64,000 nucleotides of DNA, taken from WRGT01 sp942493035. GTDB lineage: Bacteria > Spirochaetota > UBA4802 > UBA5550. This document shows, in pieces, positions 40,330 to 50,801 of the stretch. The stretch covers positions 4,402,001 through 4,466,000 of the forward strand of contig OW818666.1 of NCBI GenBank assembly GCA_942493035.1, read 5' to 3'. A program made the translations under genes and the position numbers. Position 1 is the first letter of the stretch. Every line of letters begins with the position of its first letter. Under the pieces are notes generated by a model. It saw only the letters and a program-made list of their open reading frames with translations. It was not told where the DNA came from and did no database searches.

Positions 40330-40824
40330 TTAAAGGAAGTCGTCTTTTTCACCCTTTACTCTTCTGTAATAGAGACGGTAGTATGTAAATGCTGTATAAT
40401 TGTCCCCAAGCAGGTCATATACTACACCCATATTGTATAGTGATTCAATGAAGGTTTTATCTCTTTCGTAAGCCTGTTTGAATGACTGCAGTGATTCGAG
40501 ATACTTTCCGGAAATTAATTCGGCCAGTCCAAGTTTAAACCATCCCCGGACAAAACCGGGGTCGAGGGATACTGAGATTTTGAAGTGCTTAATAGCCTCG
40601 GGGACTTTACCCTGGCGTAAAATATAAATCCTCCCCAATCCGTAATGACCAAGTGTGTATGAAGGATTTATTTTAACAGCCTCTTTGAAATTTATTTCAG
40701 CTTCAGTATAGTTGCCCGATTTAAATAACTCCACACCCTTGTTATAGTAAAATGTCGAGTTTTCGGCATATACTCCGGTCTGAGAAAAAATCAGAATAAG
40801 AAAAATAATAACACTGTGCTTCAA
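40330..40824 (-). CDS. Exported TPR-repeat protein
   Basis: This 164-residue protein has a Sec signal peptide (HSVIIFLILIFSQTGVYA). Three to four tetratricopeptide repeats follow: STFYYNKGVELFKSGNYTEA, PSYTLGHYGLGRIYILRQGK, PGFVRGWFKLGLAELISGKY and KTFIESLYNMGVVYDLLGDN. TPR arrays mediate protein contacts, here in the periplasm. It starts five bases after the membrane protein gene at 40829, so the two are likely co-transcribed and may work together. Confidence 0.82.
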   Translation of the reverse strand: MKHSVIIFLILIFSQTGVYAENSTFYYNKGVELFKSGNYTEAEINFKEAVKINPSYTLGHYGLGRIYILRQGKVPEAIKHFKISVSLDPGFVRGWFKLGLAELISGKYLESLQSFKQAYERDKTFIESLYNMGVVYDLLGDNYTAFTYYRLYYRRVKGEKDDFL

Positions 40825-40828
40825 ATCT

Positions 40829-41284
40829 TCATCCTGCTTTAGGTATCATTTTCTTCAAATTTTCGTAGAAGAACTTTTCGATTCCGGTGTTGAAAAAGAA
40901 ATATATAATAAAAACAATCCAAAGAGCAATTGTAAGAAGGCATAGAAAACGGAGCATTTTCTCTGCACCTGTATCGTTTGCTTTATAAAAAATTATTATC
41001 AGTGCCAGCGGCCAGATTATAAACATTCCGGCAAAAACTATAATAAGCAGTTCCTTGAGAAATTCAACAATTGAGATGTACCATCCGGCTTTGAATGAAG
41101 CAAAACCGCTGCTCAATTCAGTGAAGAAGAACCATACATAGAAAGCGAATATAAGAGTGGCTATGAGCTTCCAGAATAACTCAATTCTGGGACGGAACCA
41201 GAGGAGAAGAACAGTGATTCCCCAAATGGTAAAGAATAGAAATATAGATTTGATCATTAATACATCATTTGTCATGAGGTTCAC
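40829..41284 (-). CDS. Hypothetical membrane protein
   Basis: This 151-residue protein has about four hydrophobic segments (IKSIFLFFTIWGITVLLLWF, LIATLIFAFYVWFFF, ELLIIVFAGMFIIWPLALII, FLCLLTIALWIVFIIYFFF) and a short basic tail. No family is recognised. It precedes the TPR gene in the same direction and likely sits in the inner membrane beside that periplasmic TPR protein. The start could also be the second Met (NDVLMIK) a few codons in. Confidence 0.65.
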   Translation of the reverse strand: MNLMTNDVLMIKSIFLFFTIWGITVLLLWFRPRIELFWKLIATLIFAFYVWFFFTELSSGFASFKAGWYISIVEFLKELLIIVFAGMFIIWPLALIIIFYKANDTGAEKMLRFLCLLTIALWIVFIIYFFFNTGIEKFFYENLKKMIPKAG

Positions 41285-41384
41285 CTTATATTGTTTCTCA
41301 GGCAGCGGGAAGCTCTCCCGGATAATAAAACTGCCGTTTTAATCAGAACAGGACTGCGTAAATGGATTCAACAGTGTAACACAT

Positions 41385-41660
41385 AAGTACTCACAAACAG
41401 GTTGTGTTTTATCTCCGCCGCGCCTTTGGCGCGGCGGAGATAAATGTACTGCTAATTTATGAGTACTTATGTGCAACGCTGTTTTTATTATCGAATTTTT
41501 ATTGCATTATTACAATAAAAATATTATATAATTCGTTTGTTAGAATATGGGAGCAGATTATTTTTTGGGGCACAATGCTTTGCGATGTGCATGAAATGGG
41601 GGATTACGGGGGCAAAGTCCCCATAATCCCACATTTCATGCGTATATGAAGCATAAGCGT
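41385..41660. repeat. Palindromic intergenic repeat, family C copy 1
   Basis: CTCCGCCGCGCC and GGCGCGGCGGAG form a strong hairpin at 41411-41441, flanked by TACTCACAAAC and TTTATGAGTACTTA. Further right, TTTTTTGGGGCACAATGCTT, GGGGGATTACGGGGG and CCCCATAATCCC follow the same order as in the copy at 51340-51610. Confidence 0.7.
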
Positions 41661-41704
41661 CTTTGAAATTAAATCACTACCTTAGAATTATTTGAAGGGT
41701 TATC

Positions 41705-42115
41705 GTGAATTATTTAAAGATAAATTTTTTATTACTTATGTTTACATCAATTTTTATGCTGTCATGCAGGGAGACATCAGTTGCTCTTAACAGGATTGAA
41801 TATATAATTCCCAGTCATATAAATATAAAAACTGAAGATTTGAGCAGCAGATTCGTGGAAGTTAAAACTGATTCTTCAAGTTCAGTTTATGCTGTGATTG
41901 TGCTCTACAGTTATTCATCCGGCGCGGAAACAATAAGTTTTTCCGGCGGCAATGATGTAACGACTACAACAGCCGGCGGAAGGTTGAAGGCGCTTGTCAA
42001 AGTCATGGACGGGAAAAAAATTTTAAAAGCTGAATTTGTCGAAGGGGCAGGGGGGAGCAGTGAAGAGATGCTCTCATCCTTTGCGCGGGAGATCAGATTA
42101 AAGTTGTCAAATTAG
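41705..42115 (+). CDS. Small lipoprotein of unknown function
   Basis: This 136-residue protein from a GTG start has a signal peptide (NYLKINFLLLMFTSIFMLSC) with lipobox FMLSC. The mature region is Ser/Thr-rich with mixed beta character (VYAVIVLYSYSSGAETISFS) and ends with an amphipathic helix (SEEMLSSFAREIRLKLS). It is not recognised. A strong terminator follows at 42158, so it is probably transcribed alone. Confidence 0.65.
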   Translation: MNYLKINFLLLMFTSIFMLSCRETSVALNRIEYIIPSHINIKTEDLSSRFVEVKTDSSSSVYAVIVLYSYSSGAETISFSGGNDVTTTTAGGRLKALVKVMDGKKILKAEFVEGAGGSSEEMLSSFAREIRLKLSN

Positions 42116-42157
42116 TAACAGTAAATATCCCTGAATATAATTTTTAGTGCAAAAAAC

Positions 42158-42212
42158 AAAAGCTTTGTTATCCCCGCCGCCTTCGGCGGCGGGGATAACA
42201 AAGCTTTTTTAC
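42158..42212 (+). terminator. Rho-independent terminator
   Basis: AAAGCTTTGTTATCCCCGCC and GGCGGGGATAACAAAGCTTT are perfectly complementary arms around CTTCGG-type loop bases, followed by TTTT. It ends the lipoprotein gene at 41705-42115. The remainder of 42213-42439 is AT-rich, with no gene, and must contain the sigma-operon promoter. Confidence 0.9.
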
Positions 42213-42439
42213 TTTAGAAGAGTTAAGGAATAAATACTGAATTATTATACAAAATATTTAATGTTAAAATATCGATTAATCTTATATAAAAATAAAAAAT
42301 TGATTCATGATAATTTTCCGGAAAAGACAAAAAAAAGATTGTCCGGATTTGATATTTTTTATGTTTGAAAAAAAAAGTGCAGAATAAAAAAATTTTTTGT
42401 CAATTCAGCATCAAGAAAAGGACTACAGGAGTAATCAGT

Positions 42440-42973
42440 ATGAGTGATAAACCATCTGACGTGAAAATCAGAAAGTTTAATAGTGAATATGAACTCTACT
42501 TCTCAATCATTTTCAGTTCAGTTTACCGGAAAACCGGCAACTATCATGAAAGTGAAGATATCTGTCAGGAGATTTTTTTAAGTCTTTTTGACAACATTGA
42601 ATCTGTCAGCAACACAAGGGCATGGTTGTATGGAGTTATGAGGAATATGATTTCTGATTATTACAGAAGGAAGGGTAAAACTCAGGATGAAATTGAACTC
42701 ATGGTGGAAGAGAGTTCGGCTGTTTATGTAAACGGTTTCAGGGACACAAGGATTATAATTGAAGATATACTGAATTCCGGTGACACTTTTACAGATGAAA
42801 GAGAGAGAGCTGTTTTTGATCTTGTTGCGGTTAAGGGTTTCTCTGTGGCCGAGGCGTCAAAACATCTGTCTATTACATACAGACAGGGAAGGTACGGATT
42901 TGAGCGCGCGTCTGCCGGAATTGCAGATGCTTTAAAAAAGAGAGGAATAACTTCAATCGGGGAGCTGCTATGA
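42440..42973 (+). CDS. RNA polymerase sigma-70 family (ECF-type) factor
   Basis: This ~177-residue protein has region 2 visible as LYFSIIFSSVYRKTGNYHES, EDICQEIFLSLFDNIESVSN and TRAWLYGVMRNMISDYYRRK. The region 4 helix-turn-helix is TDERERAVFDLVAVKGFSVA, then EASKHLSITYRQGRYGFERA. I chose ATG 42440 because AGGAG lies nine bases before it. The stop overlaps the ATG of the FecR-domain gene (ATGA), a common sigma/anti-sigma arrangement, so the FecR protein may control it. Confidence 0.85.
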   Translation: MSDKPSDVKIRKFNSEYELYFSIIFSSVYRKTGNYHESEDICQEIFLSLFDNIESVSNTRAWLYGVMRNMISDYYRRKGKTQDEIELMVEESSAVYVNGFRDTRIIIEDILNSGDTFTDERERAVFDLVAVKGFSVAEASKHLSITYRQGRYGFERASAGIADALKKRGITSIGELL

Positions 42974-44079
42974 AAACAGGTGAAGCGATTTTAAAACTGA
43001 TAAATAAATATGATTTTAAACAGGAAATTCCTGCTGAAATAAGAGAGAGAATGCTTTTTACTAAAAAGAAGATTCATAAAGATATAATGAAAAAAAGATG
43101 CGGCGATGGGGCTTATGAAACCGGAGGTGATGGAATGAAAAAATATAGAGGATTAATCGCGTCAGCAGCAGCGGTTGTTGTAATTGCAGCAGGTGTTCTT
43201 TTCATAACTATGGGGGGATATCTGGGGCAGAAATCTTCTGATCGGACACTCTCAGCTCAAGCTCTTTTTATAAAAGGAGATGTCTCTGTAGAGAGAGATG
43301 GTAAATCTATGCAGCTTAAGCCTGGAGAGCTGATTATGAAAGGGGATCGTGTTGTAACGGGAAAAGATTCCTTAGCTGTATTACAGGTTAACGAAACCGG
43401 AGTCATTAAAATAAATGCCGGCACAGATTGTGTCTTCAATGAAATTTTCACAGGTGGAGATACTGAAATTAATCTTACCGGCGGATCGGTGTATTCGAAT
43501 CTGAAGAAACTCGGGAAAGATCAGCATTACAGGATAAAGACCCCCACTTGTACAGCATCCGTAAGGGGAACCGAATTCCTCGCTGTTGCCGGAGAGAAAG
43601 AGGATGGAGTAAGAGTACTTGAAGGTGTAGTTAATGTTTCATCTAAATCGTCATCGACAGATGTGACAGAACTTCGAGGGGTGAATATCAACACTGATGG
43701 TGTTTTAAGCGAATATAGCTTAAATGAAATCGAGATTTTAAAATTAAAAAAAGAATCTCTTTTTCAGTATGTCGAAAACCTGGATAAATTAGACCCGCAG
43801 TCTTTAGATGTAATGATGAAAGATATTAATGATAAGATTATTCCAATTGAAACAGAGATCGCCACGCTCGAAGTGAAGCCTGATGATGCTGAAAAACTTT
43901 CGCCGCTGGACAGGCTCAGGAAGCTGAATAAACCTCTCACTATGATTTATATGCGTGACGGCTCACAGATTGCAGGGAGTGTAGCAGGACAGAAAAACGG
44001 AAAAATGAAACTTGATACAGGTGAGGGCATTATAGAGATTCCTGTGGATGATATTGTCAAGCGTATGCCGTTGAAATAA
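42970..44079 (+). CDS. FecR-domain membrane protein (probable sigma regulator)
   Basis: This 369-residue protein has a cytoplasmic N-terminus (1-55), which could hold the sigma factor. One membrane helix follows (LIASAAAVVVIAAGVLFITM, ~58-78). A periplasmic FecR domain covers ~85-225 (ALFIKGDVSVERDGKSMQLK, LKPGELIMKGDRVVTGKDSL, KTPTCTASVRGTEFLAVAGE, VRVLEGVVNVSS). The tail contains a coiled segment and an SH3-like end (TMIYMRDGSQIAGSVAGQKN). That end recurs in the next gene's N-terminus. The operon logic suggests signalling from the envelope to the sigma factor. Confidence 0.87.
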   Translation: MKTGEAILKLINKYDFKQEIPAEIRERMLFTKKKIHKDIMKKRCGDGAYETGGDGMKKYRGLIASAAAVVVIAAGVLFITMGGYLGQKSSDRTLSAQALFIKGDVSVERDGKSMQLKPGELIMKGDRVVTGKDSLAVLQVNETGVIKINAGTDCVFNEIFTGGDTEINLTGGSVYSNLKKLGKDQHYRIKTPTCTASVRGTEFLAVAGEKEDGVRVLEGVVNVSSKSSSTDVTELRGVNINTDGVLSEYSLNEIEILKLKKESLFQYVENLDKLDPQSLDVMMKDINDKIIPIETEIATLEVKPDDAEKLSPLDRLRKLNKPLTMIYMRDGSQIAGSVAGQKNGKMKLDTGEGIIEIPVDDIVKRMPLK

Positions 44080-44087
44080 TATTTACG

Positions 44088-44945
44088 ATGAAGGATTACA
44101 TGAAGAAAATTATTATAACTATTCTATTCTGCACCTTCACCTGGTCGGTGTTGAGCGCGGAATATCTTTACCTGAAGGATGGTCAGGTTATTCAGGGGAC
44201 TATAGAATCTGAGGATGCAAGCGGTTATAAAGTAAAGACCAAATATCAGACTAAGTGGATTCCCCGGCAGGATGTTATAAGAATTATGTTTGGAGAGAGG
44301 AAGATGGAGCCGATCTTTCTTCTCATGAACGACGGTATTTCAAAAAAAGGTTTTCTCGTTGATCAGGATGCTGAAAAAATAATCATGAGAGAGAAAGAGG
44401 ATTCTCCGAAAGAGATTACTATCTTTAAAAAAGATGTAAAGCAGATGTCCGGCAGCGATATAGTTCAGCTTAATCCATCGGTATATTTTAAAGCAGGATA
44501 TTTTTTTCCTCTGAATTCAGGAGGGGCTGAGTTGAATTCCGCTCCGGCATTTTTTGCAGGATCGGATATCAATTTTCAGTATATAAAAAATACGAGAGTT
44601 TTACTTGAGGCTGGATATATAAGCTGCGGCAGTTCAAACGACGGGCTTACTATGAGGTTCATACCTCTATTAGTTTCATTAAAATATAATTACTACATTG
44701 GTCAGTCATCATTCAGTGTTATTCCCGGTATAACAACAGGCATGACGCTCATTGATTATAATGACGGGGAGAATTCCGAGTACAGAGGTTTCGCCGGTAC
44801 CTTCGGATGCGGCCTGGGTCTGGGATATGAAGTAATTAAAAACAGTCTCTACATGGCTTTAACTTCGGATTATCTTTTATTCAGGGATAGAGATGGGATG
44901 CTTCACAGTGCAGCAGGTTCACTTGCTGTAAGCTACAGGTTTTAA
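44088..44945 (+). CDS. Outer-membrane beta-barrel-like protein
   Basis: This 285-residue protein has a signal peptide (KKIIITILFCTFTWSVLSAE; start at 44088, or 44100 where AAGGA is spaced four bases away). Two SH3-like repeats follow (YLYLKDGQVIQGTIESEDAS; MNDGISKKGFLVDQDAEKII), the same motif seen at the end of the preceding FecR protein. Residues ~130-285 look like an eight-stranded-type barrel (YFKAGYFFPLNSGG, VLLEAGYISCGSSN, LAVSYRF with terminal Phe). It is nine bases after fecR, in one operon. Confidence 0.75.
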   Translation: MKDYMKKIIITILFCTFTWSVLSAEYLYLKDGQVIQGTIESEDASGYKVKTKYQTKWIPRQDVIRIMFGERKMEPIFLLMNDGISKKGFLVDQDAEKIIMREKEDSPKEITIFKKDVKQMSGSDIVQLNPSVYFKAGYFFPLNSGGAELNSAPAFFAGSDINFQYIKNTRVLLEAGYISCGSSNDGLTMRFIPLLVSLKYNYYIGQSSFSVIPGITTGMTLIDYNDGENSEYRGFAGTFGCGLGLGYEVIKNSLYMALTSDYLLFRDRDGMLHSAAGSLAVSYRF

Positions 44946-44955
44946 TAAGAAAGGT

Positions 44956-47900
44956 ATGAATTATATGAAAAAGATCGGTATAATTGCGATATTTTCTACT
45001 GTAATATTTTTACAGCCTGCGGAGATTCTGCTATTGATGTTGCACAGAAATTTGTTCCGAATAAGAATCCCGAAATTGAGAGCATTACCTGCATTCTTCC
45101 CGCCGGCACGACATCGGATTCGATAACAAACGAAATGACCATAAAAATCACAGTATTAGCGGAAGATCCCGAGGGTAAAGCTCTCGACTTTTCATTTACA
45201 TCGGAGTCGGGGATTTTTGGTAATATTGTTAACACGGATACAGGCTGTACTGCTGAACTTTATACAAGAAACGTAATTGGTGACGGAGCGGTTTACATTA
45301 CTGTCACTGCAAAGGATGAAAAAAAAGCAAGTGATACCTGGGGAAACTTCAATGTAGGAACCGGGAGATCGGGGCCGAAAGTTAACCTCTCTGCATACCC
45401 GAGAAATTATATGAAACCCTCTGCGGATACAGAGATTGTTTTCAGCTCTCCGAATGAAGGGTATTACCAGATTGTATGTGATAATTCTGCAACAGAAGAT
45501 ACAATAAAGATTAATTACGATGAACCGGTATATATGTATATGCCTTCAGGCGACGCGGACAATCCTAAGTTTATAACTATAAGCGTTGCAGGTCTCACTT
45601 CAACAAGTGTGGGGAGGGTAAAACTTCCAACAGACAATGCTCCGAATAAAGTATGGCTTATATTCTGGGACGGGCTTAAACAGTTTGATACAAAATGTTT
45701 TATTATCAATCAGGATAGCATCCCCCCTCTGTTTTCGCAGGTGACACCGGCAGGTGAAGATGCGGGAGTAAGAGCAAATGTCGGAATAGTTTTTAACGAA
45801 GGCGTTCTCATTGGAAACGGGAAGTTTGAAGTAAAAGATTCAGCTAATTCCGATGTGACATCCAGATTTAATGCGCCGGCAGTAGCAGATAATTCAGTGA
45901 GTCTTATCCCTGCAGCTGATCTTGATTATTATGAAACCTATACTCTCGGGAAGGGTGATGCAGTTATAACCGATCTTGCCGGAAATGAATTTACTGGAAC
46001 AATAACCGGAGTATTTACAACTCAGGCGAAGGGCGAACTGGCCGCACCGGCATTCCTGAACGCGGATAGAACAGCCGGTATTATTAGCAATACTGTCTTC
46101 CCGTATTCTTCAGCTCAGACATTCAGAGCTGTTTATCAGGGAGTTGAAGATGGAGTCTCTATTAATTATACACAGCAGATCGGCAGCAGACCGGCCAATC
46201 CTGCAGTCAACTACAGTAAAACATCTGATGAATTAATCAGTTTCAGTAAAAATACGACAGTCGTAGCAACGGCCTTTAAGAAGGGATACAAGCCGAAAAC
46301 AGGCGAAATTTCGGTAAAAATAAGGACAGCAACGCCGGTTATAAATCCTGCAGGAACAAATTCTGGTGATTATTATGCCGGAGTTTACAATTCACTTGAT
46401 GTTACCTTGACCGGTAGTGGTGAATTTAAATACTCATTTAAAGCTGATGGAGGTGATCCGGCAGATCCTTCAACTCTTTACGGCAGTCCTGTTTCGTTTT
46501 CTGTTCATGGTGAAAAAATAACATTTAAAGCGCAGGCAACTGATAGTAATATGGAACCGAGCGAAATTGCGGGAGCAGGTCTGTATAGAATCCGTCATAA
46601 AACAGTACCCAAAACAGATACAGTTACAAATGCAGACCCGAGTAAAATGTCATGGACAGGGGTGGCAATAGCTGATTCTGAACCAATGATAGTAGCAGTT
46701 GAAGACGGTTCTGTTTTACTGGGTGGAGATAGTAATGGATATATCTGGTCATCTAAAAACAGTGGGGTTGACTGGAATCCTTTTACAATACCGGGAGGTA
46801 ATAAAGGCCTTGGAAAATGGAGTTCTGTTTCGGGGTCTTCCAATTTTGGGGTAATACTTGCAGCTCAAAATCCGGGGAAAATATATACATCAACTGACAG
46901 CGGTGTTACATGGTCAGATAACACATCACCTTCTCAAAACTGGAATCGTGTCATATCATCATCAGATGGCTCAGCACTTTATGCGGCTCCGCTTAATGGG
47001 CAAATTTATAAAAAAACAACAGGGAATTGGGGGGTTATTTCAACATCAGGAAGTTATTTCTGGATGGATATGGACATTTCGTCTGAGGGTGTGTTATATG
47101 CAGTTGAAAATAATAGTGTAATTTCCGGTCAAGGAAGAGTTTGGGAAGAGACTGATCCGGGTTTGATAGTGGTAGATACATCAACACCTAATAACTACAC
47201 ATGGATTGCATGTTCAAATTTTAATGATACTGATTTTATGGCAGGTGTTTACGCAGGCAAGCTTTGGTATACAGATGATACCTGGAGTAACTGGACAGAA
47301 GTGGGTGTTGCAAATTATCAATGGTATTGCGGTGTTTCGTTAATCGGCAGTACGTCTTTTCTCGCGGGAGTCTGGAATGGAGGAATATATGCTGTAAAGC
47401 GTGATGTAAGCGCTATGGATTTAAGGATTGATCTGAATCGGAATTGGAAAGAGATAGCTGTATCTTCAAATTTAGTCGTCGCTGCGGCATACGGGGACTA
47501 TCTTTACACTTCACCGAATGCCTTTGTTGGCGGTTATTCTATACAGGGTCCCCGTTTATGGACAGCTCTTGCGTCGTCACCCGATGGGAAATATCTTGCC
47601 GGTGCTGTATATATCGGAAATGTTTATTATTCTAATAACTATGGTTTGACATGGAGTAAGCTTGCTAATCCCTCCGGAGGGAGTGGTAAATGGGTTGGAA
47701 CAGCCATATCTTCAGATGGTGTAAAAATAGCAGCAGCGGATAACCTTAATATATTTGTCTGGTCTGGAAGCGCATGGAATAATAAAAATCCGGATGTTGT
47801 TGAGCATGGATTTACCGGTGTTTCAATGACGCATGATGGAAATACAATCTTTGCTTCTGCCTCGAATTATATTCATGGGTTCGGTACTGCATCAAATCTC

Positions 47901-48440
47901 TGGATATCGGCAGATTATGGAGATTCATGGAGCAATCCCGCCGGATCTGCTTATCAGATATGGTGCGGAACTGCCATGTCGTCAGACGGTGCAGTAAAAG
48001 CGGCAATAGCAGATTTAGCCTTCGATAGTAATAAAATAATTAGAATTTATAGAAATGGAGTATGGACGAGTTATACAATTAATTGCGGCTATGATGTATC
48101 TTCATTAAGTTCAGTATCAGTTTCTTCAAACGGGCAGTATATAGCTGTTACAGAAAAAAGTGGAGGTATATTTATATCTTCAACAGGGGGAGTAACCTGG
48201 GCTGCATATCAGACAGGGACTCCAAAAAAATGGAAAGGAATTTCAATCTCAGACAGCGGCCAGGTTGTTACAGCTGTAAATGCTGATGGTGAGATTTTTA
48301 CAACCTACAATGGCGGTTCAATATGGGAACCTCAGATTTACGCAGGATCTCATATGTGGAATTGTCTTGCGGCATCTGCTGATGGACTGGATCTAATAGC
48401 AGGTTCTTATGGTGGTACAAATCCTGTTATATTAAAATAA
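44956..48440 (+). CDS. Large beta-propeller lipoprotein with apparent frameshift in the signal peptide
   Basis: The protein is ~1160 residues. The ATG at 44956 starts a signal peptide (MNYMKKIGIIAIFSTVIF). One base appears missing in the T-run at 45007-45011; restoring it gives FFTACGDSAIDVAQKFVPNK, matching the start of the next gene's lipoprotein. Without it the open frame begins at 45135. Domains: a cadherin-like/Ig start, an SbsA-type Ig domain around the PPLFSQVTPAGEDAGVRANV stretch, a chitobiase-like beta domain, then many BNR/YCF48-like propeller blades (DSGVTWSD, SADYGDSWSN, STGGVTWAA). It is probably a surface adhesion or binding protein. Confidence 0.78.
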
Positions 48441-48454
48441 GATGGTGATATAGA

Positions 48455-50704
48455 ATGAGAAATACAGATTATATGAATAAATTCATTTTTATTTTAATTA
48501 TAACATTATTATTGTCAGCCTGCGGTGACTCGGTAATAGACACTGCGCAGAGTTTTGTACCGAACAATCCCCCGGTTATAAATGATATAACAGTAAAAAC
48601 ATCCGGCGGACTTGACGTTTCCCCCTCTTATCTGATTCCCGGTAATACTATTAAGTTCAGTGTAACAGCATCTGACTCTGACGGTGATAAATTAAAATAT
48701 TCATTCAGCTCGGAAACAGGGAGTTTTGCCACGCAGACTACTGTAGGGAGCGTATGTACTGTTGATTTTGTTATCGGAAGTATCTCAGGCGGTCAGGATG
48801 TGAGAGTGGATATATCTGTTGAGGACGGACGGGGTGGAAAGGTTTCAACTTACAGGAGTCCCGGGAGCAGTTCTGCTGAACCTGTTGTCTCTGTCGCGGG
48901 AAAGAGTATTATTAAACCATCCGATTCAGTAAATGTAACTCTGAATGCCGACCGTAACGGATATTTTCAGATTGTAAGCCGGGACCAGCCTCTTCCTGTT
49001 CCTGTATTTGATGAAAACGAAGCTTCGTACTATTTTAACTACAATACTTCCGGAGGGATTAAATATATACCGGTAAGCGGGAAAGATTCCACAACACCGG
49101 GAAGAGTAACTCTGGGGGTAAATAATCAGAAATACTATATATTCATTATATTCCGTGATCTTCTTAACCAGACCGTTACAGCAGTCCATGAGATTACTGC
49201 TGATACTATTCCTCCGGTACTCACCGCGAGTATTCCGGATGGAGGATATATTAAAACAGGAAGTCCGCTGAGAATTACATCTAACGAACCTGTTACAGTG
49301 CTGAGTATTTCCGGAACAGCAGTTACTGTTCCATTTATAATGCCCTCTGAAACTACAGCATTTGATCTGCTGGCAGATTTAACTTCAGGAATAGGTAAAA
49401 CTATTAACATAAATTACCGGGATACTGTAGGGAATACAGCTTCAGTCTCAATGAAACTTAATGTTTATGATAAAGAGGTTTTCGTCAGAGTCGGATCTGA
49501 CGGTAATGGGCAGAAGGCAACACCTTATGGAAATATTCAGCTTGCTATAGATAATCTTTATCTGGGGAAAGATGAATTCGGAGCGGTTCATGTCGCGTCC
49601 GGCGTTTATCCCGGGGCAGATAATCCTGTTATAAAGATCGATGAAAGAAGTAATCTGTTTATAGTAGGCGGATATACTGAATCAAACTTTAATCAGAAAA
49701 TGAGGAATTTCAACTCAACATCATTGATTACAACCGGTGTAGGTAGCGGCTCGGATCCTTCAAAAATAAATCCCCCTCTATCATGCATACTGTTAGTTAA
49801 TTCTGCGGAATGCATTGTTGATGGGTTTAAAATGACAACAAAATCTAATGCTACTGTAGTTAAATCTTATTACTCCGGCATCTCATGTTTCGGATCAACT
49901 CCGGTTATTGTGAATAATAACATTACCGGAATTGAAATAGGCAGTGCAGCCCTTGTGACTGCAAATAGTACGTATGGTATATATAGTTCTTTGAGCGAAC
50001 CGTATATCATGAATAACAGAATTACCGGATTGAGCCGGAATTCAACAAAGTCCGTTACAAGAACCTATGGACTGTTTTTTGAAGATATAGGTCATTCAGA
50101 TAAAACTATCAATGTAATAAATAATTCTATAAATGGAGGGGGGTTTAGCGGGCCTGGTGCATATAATTCATGGACGACAGGCATAAGCTATTTTAATCAA
50201 TCATTTACTTCTTCGTTGGTAATAAGGAATAATACCATAAATGCAGGTATATCGACTTTTAATGGGGGTAATAGAGGTATAAGTATTCTAATAAGTAATT
50301 ACATAGGTCTTACATTAAATATTGAAAATAATATTGTTTTTATGATCTCAGGGGATACAACAATCGGCATTGATCTTGAAAGCAGCAATGCTTCTTATAC
50401 TTCGAATATCGGTAATAATAATATATTCGGTTTTACTTATTCTAATGAGAGATATAACGCTGCAGGTAAATTTATCGAGGGGCTGGTTCTCTCTGAAAAT
50501 ATTTCCGATCATTTTGAAGAAGAATCGAATGATAACTACCGACTGATTGATTATAGTCCGGCTAATTTGATCCCCTCATCAATTAAGTCAGGAGGGCTTG
50601 ACGGAGCAGCTAATGGCTGGGGATATACCAAAGACGCTGACGGCAATCCCCGTACAGGTAACGGAACCACCGGTTGGACCATAGGCGCTTTTGAGGCGGA
50701 TTAA
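48455..50704 (+). CDS. Surface lipoprotein with parallel beta-helix (DUF1565-type)
   Basis: This 749-residue protein has a signal peptide with lipobox (IITLLLSACGDSVIDTAQSF) and an N-terminal region paralogous to the preceding gene (FVPNNPPVINDITVK, FSVTASDSDGDKLKYSFSSE). Residues ~330-420 resemble DUF1565 (FVRVGSDGNGQKATPYGNIQ, AVHVASGVYPGADNP). A right-handed beta-helix rich in Asn follows (ITGIEIGSA, IMNNRITGLSRN, VINNSINGGG), and the protein ends RTGNGTTGWTIGAFEAD. It lies 14 bp after the propeller lipoprotein, in the same sigma/FecR operon. It is probably on the cell surface. Confidence 0.82.
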   Translation: MRNTDYMNKFIFILIITLLLSACGDSVIDTAQSFVPNNPPVINDITVKTSGGLDVSPSYLIPGNTIKFSVTASDSDGDKLKYSFSSETGSFATQTTVGSVCTVDFVIGSISGGQDVRVDISVEDGRGGKVSTYRSPGSSSAEPVVSVAGKSIIKPSDSVNVTLNADRNGYFQIVSRDQPLPVPVFDENEASYYFNYNTSGGIKYIPVSGKDSTTPGRVTLGVNNQKYYIFIIFRDLLNQTVTAVHEITADTIPPVLTASIPDGGYIKTGSPLRITSNEPVTVLSISGTAVTVPFIMPSETTAFDLLADLTSGIGKTININYRDTVGNTASVSMKLNVYDKEVFVRVGSDGNGQKATPYGNIQLAIDNLYLGKDEFGAVHVASGVYPGADNPVIKIDERSNLFIVGGYTESNFNQKMRNFNSTSLITTGVGSGSDPSKINPPLSCILLVNSAECIVDGFKMTTKSNATVVKSYYSGISCFGSTPVIVNNNITGIEIGSAALVTANSTYGIYSSLSEPYIMNNRITGLSRNSTKSVTRTYGLFFEDIGHSDKTINVINNSINGGGFSGPGAYNSWTTGISYFNQSFTSSLVIRNNTINAGISTFNGGNRGISILISNYIGLTLNIENNIVFMISGDTTIGIDLESSNASYTSNIGNNNIFGFTYSNERYNAAGKFIEGLVLSENISDHFEEESNDNYRLIDYSPANLIPSSIKSGGLDGAANGWGYTKDADGNPRTGNGTTGWTIGAFEAD

Positions 50705-50711
50705 AATATAA

Positions 50712-50742
50712 ACGCCCTTCACTTTTGTAAGTTGAAGGGCGT
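50712..50742. terminator. Bidirectional terminator
   Basis: ACGCCCTTCA and TGAAGGGCGT are perfect arms around CTTTTGTAAGT. It lies between the convergent beta-helix lipoprotein and bactofilin genes. Confidence 0.8.
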
Positions 50743-50801
50743 ATCTGCAGTTTTGAGAGTACTTAAAGTGTTATTCTTTAAGTACAGATAGATATAAATT
50801 T

